Shown piece after piece: positions 10,777 to 18,421 of a DNA stretch of 42,887 nucleotides (its first letter is position 1; each line of letters opens with the position of its first letter). Made by a program: the position numbers and the translations under genes. The stretch is from Haplomitrium mnioides (taxonomy: Eukaryota; Marchantiophyta; Haplomitriopsida; Calobryales), in contig JBNGIS010022626.1 of the NCBI GenBank assembly GCA_049999725.1, forward strand, positions 1 through 42,887, written 5' to 3'. The notes below the pieces were generated by a model. The model did no database searches. It was not told the origin of the DNA and was given only the letters and a program-made list of their open reading frames with translations.

Positions 10777-11160
10777 TTGAAGATTGAGGATTTTGTAGAG
10801 CTTCTTGCGCAAAGAATGCTCACAAACAAGTATGCGCACTCTTTTTTTATCATGGTTGTAGACTCGATGTGTGGTCTTAAGGATAAGTCAGAGCTCGACA
10901 TCATGAACTCTGACAAGTATCGTGATGAGATTCCAAGAGGCAATCACAATGCTGCAACAAGGCTGCTACTTATCACCAAATATGGAGTGAAGAATCCTGC
11001 TCTGTTGCTGTGCAATTGTTATGTGTACGTGGTCCTCACACCAATAGAGGCTTGCATTTTTTTCTACTTTTGAAAATTACAACCAAAGATACAGGCTTGA
11101 AATGACCTCTATTCAAAAGGTCAAGTATTGGCATCAAAGATTTGTGGAGAGTGGGATGGT
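10777..11160 (+). other. ParB-like domain within E2 gene 2
   Basis: Motifs in order: IEDFVELLAQRMLTNKYA, FFIMVVDSMCGLKDKSELDI, IPRGNHNAATR, then CNCYVYVVLTPIEA and, in a shifted frame, LEMTSIQKVKYWHQRFVESG. E1 supplies the lost piece DDNY between them, and E3 reads ARGNHSDTSKA. In ParB/Srx-fold domains a G-x-x-R/H motif closes the first half. The second half has an E-A..A..EN..R box followed by an N/T-x-x-E/Q helix. The spacing agrees, but the match is by eye and an unrelated fold is possible. Confidence 0.5.
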
Positions 11161-11642
11161 TTCATCCCAAAAATTGAAAAGGGAATTAGTGTTGGAAACC
11201 TTGGAGATAAAACCCAAGTCTACACTTGAGAAGACCATGACTTCTCAGGACAACTGGTTCCAGTTGACATTCAGAAGTGGACAGCTCTAAGATCCACAAT
11301 AGAGCATTTTTCTCAAAGTGAGAGAAGAATACTGTGAAAGGCCAGAAGCCAAAGGCCAAAGGATCTCTTAGAATAGAGGATATGAAGTGGATGGCTTGGA
11401 GATCTCTTCAGGGTCTTCCAGATGAAGTAAAGATTTCTATTTTGAAGCGAGTGGAAGACAAAGAGCTTTCAATGGACGAGATGTCTTGGGAGGCAGAGAG
11501 ACACAAAGTTTTAGCGGTAATGGTAGAAAGTTTTTGTTCTCAGGTGTACTGCAGTACCTGGGAAGAGGCAAGAGAGGAGTACCCTCTGCACACTGAAGAG
11601 TCCAAGATGACCTCCTTTTACTCAAGCTTTGAGAAGCTTTTG

Positions 11643-12179
11643 GTAACTCCTTCCTTTCACACCACATTTGTTTATTTGTATTTGCATTGAATATTTTGTA
11701 AATTGTTCTTTGGTTTAAAAAGTTTATAGCCCATGCATGCATGGACATCGAAGTCCATGCGCGCATGGACTTTGAAGTCCAGGCGCACTTGAACATCAAA
11801 GTCCATGCACGCATGGACTTCGTATTTCAAGCGCGTTTGGACTTTTAAAGTCCTTGATCACTTGAACACCAAAGTCCATGCGCGCATGGACTTTGTAGTC
11901 CAAGCGCAAAGGTAAGGCAAAGTGTATGCGCGCATGGATTGCGATGTCCATGCGCACATGGACTTTGGTGTTCAAGCGATCAAGGACCCTAAAAGTCCAA
12001 GTGTGCTTGAACTGTGAAGTCAATGCATACATGGACTTTGCTGTTCAAGTGCACCTAGACTTCAAAGTCCAAGTAAGAAATTGACTTCAAAGTCTATGCG
12101 CGCATGGAAGTCATTGTCATTCACTACCTTAAAATGTTTTTAATCACTCTTTAATGTTTTTTGTTCGATTTTTATGCAG
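11643..12179 (+). repeat. E2 gene 2 intron 2, the densest palindrome array
   Basis: Intron with donor GTAACT and acceptor TATGCAG. Positions 11730-12115 carry about a dozen copies of the palindrome family. Perfect 20-base copies of AGTCCATGCGCGCATGGACT occur at 11752-11771 and 11873-11892. Neighbouring copies alternate C-to-T variants (AGTCTATG..., CACATGG...). Spacers are 10-20 bases such as TTGAACACCAA. Each unit could fold into a hairpin in RNA or a cruciform in DNA. Confidence 0.9.
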
Positions 12180-12419
12180 GAGGACAAAACTTTTAAATGG
12201 CAGCTAGCAAAGAAATTGACAGCAGCTACAAAAGGTCAAAAAAAATCTGGGGTCAAAGAAGCCCTTGAAGATCAAGACCAACCTCCCATGTTGGTCTCCT
12301 ATCTTCCTGCTTTTTCTTTTCCACTGGCAAAAAGCTAGAGAGTGGAAAGCACGGCAACAAAGCGGTGTTGCATCTCTCACACCTGAAGGAGTTGTGAGAG
12401 ATGGCGAAGATGAATTAAT

Positions 12420-13210
12420 GTCCTATGTCGATGGTCTTAACGTGGCGTTTTATCAAGTCCACGGGGAGGCCAATGCTCGACCTAGGTGTTTCACTTTGGC
12501 TATTGCTTATATTCTTTATGGGTACAACCTTAAGGAATGTAAGCATGATAACATTTTTGACATGGTATTATCTTTTGTGGCAGTTACAACTTCTGACTTT
12601 TGGTCTTTTGTGATCATTCATTTGTCGCAGCAATTTGGCATCGTTGAAGATGGCCTTTCTGAAGTCTATTGTACAATCGACCACGACATCTGGCAAGTTG
12701 TTCTTTTTTTTGTCTCTGAATTTTCTTTTTCTTACTTCTCCTGCATTTTTTTTATATTAGTTGATTTGTTTGTTTTTCTTTTTATAGGGACAAAAGCAAC
12801 ATTCATCATTCTGATGGTCCTAGAATTGCACATGCCCACGAATATTGGATGGTAGGCTACTAGACTAAAGAAGGAAAGAGGAGTATGCGGCTCTTTAATT
12901 TGCAGTCTTCTTCTTGGACCGGACTTCCTTGGCAGATTATGCGTAGTATTTTTAGTTGTCCTCTAGTTTTGGCAAAACTTAAACTTCCAAGAGATGATGC
13001 TTCTGTCAATGTTTATCAGAAGCCGTAGGCTCTTTATAATTTTTTTCATTGACCATTTATCAACAGAGCAGAATTGGATCCTATATGTTTGCTCTGGGTC
13101 TAGCACAAGCCTTGCCTATGCTTTAAAGTTGATGCAAAGCTGCATCGCCGTGGAATATGATAGACGTCAGTCTATTTATATTCCTCAAAGGGTTTTGATG
13201 ATGGCTTCCT
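12420..13210 (+). other. Beta-type N6-adenine/N4-cytosine methyltransferase domain in E2 gene 2
   Basis: Motif IV region FTLAIAYILYGYN (12490-12528) corresponds to a DPPY-type motif whose aspartate codon (12508) has become tyrosine; E1 keeps D at this place (FTLAIVDISYFYN). Next come SDFWSFVIIHL and, across the intron, IWDKSNIHHSDGPRIAHAHE (about 12688-12842). The last compares with the W-K-(S/T)-N-...-R-F-x-N-A-H-E block of CcrM-like enzymes. The KP-x-x-LYNFF helix precedes motif I, NWILYVCSGSSTSLAYALKL (about 13070-13130), and then IAVEYDRRQ. Motif IV before motif I is the beta-class order of PF01555-type methylases. The family call is strong. Base specificity cannot be told. Confidence 0.72.
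12693..12787 (+). other. E2 gene 2 intron 3, probable GC-AG intron
   Basis: Joining ...GACATCTG to GGACAAAAGC restores IWDKSN, which matches the methyltransferase family. The donor is then GCAAGT and the acceptor TTTTTATAG, with a pyrimidine-rich tract between. GC-AG introns are a known minority class, but a GT-to-GC mutation after inactivation is equally possible. Confidence 0.55.
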
Positions 13211-13407
13211 TGCCATCCGATGTGACTAAGTTACAAATCGTTTTTGCATACCACAAGGAACCTGTTCCTCTTGGTACTACAGGTGCTTCTGATGACTCTA
13301 TTGTAATATCAAGGACTGGAAAGTCTCAACATGACTCTCTAGCAGCTGCAGATGCTCATCTTGTAGATTTAGATGAGATAGTTCCTCCCAAAGAAGATAG
13401 AGTCTGA

Positions 13408-14288
13408 GGATCCGCTTGAACAATTTGCATTATTAATAAAGTTTATTTTTTCCAAAATTTTATTTGCCAAAGTTTCATCTTGTTGCTCTCTCAATCTATT
13501 TCAAGTCTTTTCATCACGATTCATTTTGGTGCGCCTAAGAATAGTTTGACTCAATTGATAGTCTAAGAATGGTTTGAAGTCAATCGCTAATCTAAGGATA
13601 ATTTGGAGTCTTTACACATTGTTTAGTGTCTATACGCATTAAGGCTTTCTGGTTTTTGTTTGGATTCCATGCGCGCATAAGCTATCAGGTTATTGTTTAG
13701 AGTTCTTGCACCCATAAGCCAAAGGATTCTTGTTCAATATCTATGGGTGCATAGGCTATAGGGTTCTTGTTTAGAATCTTGGCATGCAATGGCTCTAGGG
13801 TTTTAGTTCAAAGTCCATGCGTGCATAGCTTCATTGTTCTTGTTCACAGTTCAAGCACGCACAGGCTTTAGGATTCTTGTTCGGAGTCTATGTGAGCATA
13901 GGCTTTAGGGTTCTGGTTGGGAGTCTATGCTTGCATAAGAGTTGTTAGCTACGATGCTCAAAGTCTAGTTCAAAGTCCATACTCGACTAGACATTTACGT
14001 TTGCTTGTAATTTTTTTTCATAAAAAGATATATGTTTTATTTTGCTTGTGATGAATTTAGTGTATTGACAATAGTGTGAAGTTTTAATAAAATATTTGAA
14101 TAACCAAAATGTTTTTTTTCTAGGGTATTAATTATAATAAAATTTTAAAAATATAATCTCAATATAAAATATGGAATTTGTATTTATAAAAAACGATTTT
14201 TTACGAAAAAAAGATTACAAACGTAAAATTTATGTTTTTCAATACCAAATCACCGAAAAAAAAAATTTCGACTACCAAGTGAAACAGG
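13408..14288. repeat. E2 3' region with palindrome/minisatellite cluster and AT-rich subterminal DNA
   Basis: After the gene 2 stop, positions 13600-13990 hold about seven loose repeats of roughly 55 bases. Each has a palindrome such as TCTATGCGTGCATAGGC and the phrase TTTAGGGTTCTTGTTC. From about 13995 to 14288 the DNA is very AT-rich and shares an ATTACAAA-ACGTAAAAT stretch with the E1 right end (about 32760-32790). No gene is seen. Confidence 0.65.
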
Positions 14289-14321
14289 AACTCAATAGCG
14301 GCTTTTGGTTCAAAGTAGTGG
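14289..14321 (-). repeat. E2 right terminal inverted repeat
   Basis: AACTCAATAGCGGC followed by TTTTGGTTCAAAGTAGTGG. Its reverse complement matches the E2 left end, and its direct form matches the E1 right end at 32841-32873 (AACTTAGTAGTAGC, then GTTCAAACTGGTGG). Confidence 0.7.
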
Positions 14322-14652
14322 CTTCTATCTGAAAAAAGAACATGGTGAAAGACCATAGGCCTAAAGCAAAAGGTTCTTTGAGAATGGAGGACATGAATTA
14401 GATTCCTTGGAGGTCCCTTCAAGGTCTTCTTGATCAATTGAAAATTTTTATTTTAAAGAGAGTGGAGGATGTGGAGTTTTTAGTTGAGGAGATGTCTTAG
14501 AAATTAGAGAGATGCAAAGTTTTGGTTGTCATAGTTAAATCTTTTTGCTTGGAGGTCTATTGTCCAACTTAAAATGAGGCAAGGATGGAATATCCCATCC
14601 ATCTAAAGAAATAAAAAATATCCTCCTTCTATTTTAGTTTTGAGAGTTGTTG
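14322..14652 (+). pseudogene. E1 gene 2 exon 2, 3' part, beyond the E2 insertion
   Basis: Resumes E1 gene 2 where it was cut at 5627. The translation KAKGSLRMEDMN*IPWRSLQ, then ILKRVEDVEFLVEEMS and CKVLVVIVKSFCLEVY, aligns closely with E2 (about 11340-11642). It ends TTGTTG before a GTGAGT donor at 14653. Stops replace a tryptophan and other residues. The segment lies between the ParB-like domain and the methyltransferase, and may be a helical DNA-binding or linker region. Confidence 0.65.
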
Positions 14653-14909
14653 GTGAGTTTTTTTTTTAATTTGGAGTCATTTTTGTTTATCAATTTGCAT
14701 TTTGTTCTTCTTGATTTTGTTTCTTATTTTGGGCTCTTCTTCTAACTACTGAAAACATGGGCATTTGAGCTACAATGAGTGCATGCACGTCTAGACTCTT
14801 TTTAGTCTATGCTTGCCTGAACTCTTCGTAGTTCCTATGCGTATAAAGTAAAGACTCTAAGTGCTTGGACTACAAAGAGTCCATGCGTGCATGGACTCTT
14901 GGTCCATGT
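14653..14909 (+). repeat. E1 gene 2 intron 2, palindrome cluster (left part)
   Basis: Intron sequence with palindrome copies at about 14775-14906, including GAGTCCATGCGTGCATGGACTC at about 14879-14898. The last copy was split by the solo LTR: CATGT at 14905-14909 is repeated at 17815-17819. Confidence 0.8.
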
Positions 14910-17814
14910 TGTCGTAGCACAGTAGTGGCACTCCAACCCCAAAAAAAAACAACCCGAGATCAAACCACGCAAGATCTATATAGAAATCTGCTCTTAATAC
15001 ATTTTTACTGACTTTCCAAATTCTTTAAAGAGTTCTCAAATTGCACTTTATCAACTCAAAGATGGACCTCTCTCCACTCTAGAACTGACAACTTTTCTTC
15101 ACAAAACCAAACACATAAACTACTACTACTACTCACTATAATAGAACAAAAGCCAAGAATTACTCAAACTACATGACTGACACTTCTAGGATAAGAAAGT
15201 TGATGTACAGGCTGATTTTAAACAGAAGCTGAATTAGAGAAATTCCCAAGCAACCAGTTACCCAACTTGCTTGAAACTCTCAAACCAATACTCCTATGCC
15301 TACCTTCATTACAACACCTCACTTCCCTCAAACTAGATACTCACGCCACTCCAACCCAATATATCCCAGAGCTTGATGTTGAGAACTCAGCTATGGAACG
15401 ACCCTCTTGATCTCACATCCATTGTTGTTCCTCCAACCACCCACTACTCTATTTGCTTGTGAAATTCCCACCTAGTCCCTAAGCACACACAAATCTGAGC
15501 ACTCCTTGCTCTATTGCAACCCACCAACCAGCATCCACAGACTGATTGACCACATAAGGTTCTCTCCTTAAGAATTTAACAATCTAAAACACATACAAAA
15601 ATCTTGAGTAGAACATAACTCAAATCAGATTTACTGCCACCAAACACCCCACAATTCACAATCTAGAACCCAGAACCTAGACCCACTAGCAAAAGACACT
15701 CAGGCAACTCCTGATATGCTCTCCTCTAATGCAACCTGACTGATTTCTTCAAGTGGAACCTGTAGAACACTTGCCACCAAGACTTGATCTCAATTCATTG
15801 TTCCACACACATACTGCTCCTTCCAATTTCTGCAATTTTTCCAAGAGCAGGGGAAAAACCTCACATACAAACAGCAATTGATCTTGATTCCTTGAAGCAC
15901 AAAAATTGTACAATAAGACTAACCAACAAAACAGGAACTCGCCAACTGGCTTGTACCCCATGTCCTACTCAACTGACAATAACAGTCATCCTAATTCCAA
16001 ATCAAACTTACTTGCCTACACACTAACTTTTTCACACTAAGTTTACAATAAGAACTAACAACTCACAAGTCGCTCTTAAACTAAATAATAATCTTTCACT
16101 AACTTACAAAGACTTTGCTCACCATATGAACAAATTACTAACAATTGTTCTTATACTAATTTTCAAACTTTCACTAACTCTTTTGTTTCCTCTCCCTTCA
16201 ATTCGAACTTTTCAAATTCCTCCAAGTAATCGTTTCGCCCTTTCGAACTTTCAGTTCGACTTCCACACCGAAACCACAATAAATCACTGATTCACCATTT
16301 AACTTCTCTCCTCGCTTACCTTTTCCTTGTTGCGCAAAACACCGATAAGTTGTCATTTCATATATCAATGTTTCGCTTTATCGGTATTTTGCCAATCATC
16401 CTTTTGTTGAACTCCTCAGAACTTAACCTTCCCAACCACGGCTCCCCACTTCGTAACCCCAATCGGAACCATTTTAACCAGGGAATCCCACTTTGGATCC
16501 CCACTCGGACACTCAATGTAAACCCTCTTAACCGGGGTGTCCCACTTCGGAAAAAAAATCGGAACTGTCTTAACTGGGGTTCCCCACATAGGAAGGCGAC
16601 TTTCTGAAGCCTTCTTCGGACCACGGACTACTTTTGGAACTTCCTTCCACTTGCTTCCAATTCTTACTCATTCCCTTAAAAATTTTAATTCTTTCCGATT
16701 ATAGCAAAAGTTCCGTCGGCCGAACACTCCCTCGCAGCTGATCGATTCTTGCTCAACATTTTCCACAACATTTCTCCGCATCGGGCTCTTGCGCACAACC
16801 ATTATTTACTTCCATCCGTAAAGCTCTTCTCCATTTCAATTCCATTTCTTCGATTTCCGCAGCACCGAGGTTTGATCGATTCTCCCTAGCGCAGCATTCA
16901 CTCAATTCCTTTTGAATCAATTCCTTCACTTAAATCAGTCGTAGACCAATATTTGACTTAAGTAACAATTTCCGTTCTTCGATTCAGCCACATTTGATTT
17001 CACATCACAGCCGAACATTCGAATTTCCCCATGCATCCTTATTCAATTTGTTGCGGCATTCTTTCAGTTGAACAGAACTGGTAAATTGATTATTCTTCAA
17101 CCATCTCAGCACCTTGTTCTTTTGTCATTCGCCAAGCCTCTTCCAAATCAATTTTGCAATAGGGGGCCTTTGCATCATCTCCTTTCAAATCAATCGCAAC
17201 CTTCACCAAATTCGCAGAAGCTTGCAGAGATCGGATCGCAGCATTCCCAGATCGATCCTCCTTTCAGAAATCGATCTCCACATTCTTTCCTCGCGAGAGC
17301 ATCGCACAACGTTCATCGTGAGGCTTCTACTTATCCCATAAGCCTTACCCAATGAACCTACACATGTATAAAAACCTCCTCCTCCCTTCTTCTTTCGAGA
17401 GGCATCCCCCCTAGGGGTCTAAGGCTACCTGCTTACCATTCTGCCCTTGGGCGGACCTAGTTCAGGGAAAAAAGGGCAACTTGTCCTCCAATGCACTTCA
17501 CATGACTCCTGAGCAAGTTGTCTATCAACACTAGAATAGCAATAGATAGGGGCTAGCCTTGGCCCTCAACACTTAGATTAGTTTTACCAAAAAACTCTTT
17601 TTTTTCTCTCTAAAAAAGACATCAACTTCTTCATCAGTTAGCCCTCTCTCCTTGGCCAATGATGTCCAGAATGTTTTTGTAATCCTTACATCTTACAATT
17701 CTACACTTATTAATCCAAAACTTGAAGCTTTACCATTTCCTTCTTAGTCCACCGCCTTGAAAAGAACTTGTTCGAGCTACTTCTGATTCTCTGTCAGCAA
17801 CCGTGCTCCCACAC
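14910..17814 (+). mobile_element. Solo LTR, 2.9 kb, with exact 5-base target duplication
   Basis: Starts TGTCGTAGCACAG, ends GTGCTCCCACA, and is flanked by CATGT on both sides (14905-14909, 17815-17819). Removing it restores a normal palindromic repeat in the surrounding intron, which confirms both edges. It contains no coding domain. A TATAAAA box at 17367-17373 followed by a pyrimidine-rich stretch marks the likely R start near the 3' end. About four copies of a roughly 55-base repeat with AACCGGGG...CCCACTTCGG lie at 16430-16600. The length, TG...CA ends and lack of an internal region indicate recombination between LTRs of a long-LTR (probably gypsy) element. The superfamily is not proven. 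Open frames inside it are chance. Confidence 0.85.
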
Positions 17815-18137
17815 ATGTACGCATGGGTTTGAAGAGTCCCTTTGTAGCTAGAGGGATGACTCTTAGAGCCCATTGACTAAAAAATTCCATGCATGCATGG
17901 ACTTATTGTTGTAGTAGTCCTTTCAAGTCTTTACGCCAAGTGTGCTTGGACTCTTGAAGTCCATGTGCGAATGGACTCTTTGGTCCATTCGATTAACGAA
18001 TAAAGATTCACTGCAAATTACCTAGAGTCTATGTACGCATTGAATATAGGTAGTTCCTCCTTATCTTATGTTCTTCTTTTCTATTTCTTGAGATTTCTTA
18101 TTTATTCTTGCGACATTTCCATTCAGTTATTGATTCA
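17815..18137 (+). repeat. E1 gene 2 intron 2, palindrome cluster (middle part)
   Basis: Continues the split palindrome (ACGCATGGGTTTGAAGAGTCC) and holds further copies up to about 18040, including TCCATGCATGCATGGACTTA and AGTCCATGTGCGAATGGACT. It ends at the copia insertion, with ATTCA at 18133-18137. Confidence 0.75.
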
Positions 18138-18421
18138 TATTATAATACATTTAATAAGGTGATTAGGCTAATATAGCATTAGTTCTTAACCTAAGATTAG
18201 ACTCTATGATTAGAATTAGGGTTTGTGCTAATCTTATATGATTAGCATATTACCTTACATTCCTATTATCTTTGTACATTATGAGATATATGAGATTGAG
18301 ATATTGAGGAGAGACAAGAGAAGGAGAAAAAGAGTTGATGCTTGATTACACATGCTTGTACTTCATATGTTTCAACATTCTTCATTTGGATTGCATGAGC
18401 TAATAGGCCTAACGCTCAACA
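18138..18421 (+). repeat. Copia 5' LTR
   Basis: Begins TATTATAATACATTTA and ends CTAACGCTCAACA. The terminal TA in place of the usual TG occurs in both LTRs. About 22 of 284 positions differ from the 3' LTR. The stretch after it (CGTTTTCAACACGAGAG) is where a primer-binding site should be, but it is not a clear match to the usual methionine-tRNA site. Confidence 0.88.

Larger units (their letters stand above)
9518..13407 (+). pseudogene. E2 gene 2: ParB-like plus DNA amino-methyltransferase protein, four exons (broken)
   Basis: Exons by comparison with E1 and E3: 9518-9876, 10180-11642, 12180-12692 and 12788-13407, about 985 codons in the ancestor. Order: N-terminal domain without known match (MASQGIVFRPPKPN...); FTQFLADFVDGYKDTK; basic linker with KKKKLAPKKEKPAP and a serine-rich stretch; ParB-like domain (10777-11160); a helical segment LPDEVKISILKRVEDKELS (about 11415-11475) that could be a helix-turn-helix; and a beta-type methyltransferase (about 12420-13210). 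Damage includes a frameshift near the A-run at 9733, stops at 10374, 10630 and 12862, and shifts near 11070, 12335 and 13045. Introns 1 and 2 hold palindromes. A nuclear DNA-binding methylase carried by a transposon is the inferred ancestral role. Confidence 0.7.
5628..14321 (+). mobile_element. E2: two-gene ParB-methyltransferase element nested in E1
   Basis: About 8.7 kb bounded by inverted repeats: CCTACTACTTTGAACC at the left end, and the reverse complement of GGTTCAAAGTAGTGG at the right end. It sits inside exon 2 of E1 gene 2, whose two halves (to 5627 and from 14322) match the continuous E2 exon near 11290. It carries gene 1 on the minus strand (7307-9054, internally deleted), a shared promoter, gene 2 on the plus strand (9518-13407) and subterminal AT-rich and palindromic tracts. 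I could not find a clear target-site duplication; only TCTA is shared near both edges. E2 reading frames are better kept than those of E1, consistent with a younger insertion. Confidence 0.75.

Noticed and set aside
11437-12032. Minus-strand frames with HAWT-like repeated peptides (11437-11814, 11796-12032)
   Set aside because: They arise from reading the palindromic intron repeats; the plus-strand exon is the conserved coding strand.
15784-17355. Several 75-95 codon frames within the solo LTR
   Set aside because: They lie in a bounded LTR, share no family features, and are not kept in the related LTR at 22487-24291.
14910-17571. Earlier end for the solo LTR at the TCAACA near 17571
   Set aside because: No flanking duplication there; ending at 17814 gives an exact CATGT duplication and restores the interrupted repeat.
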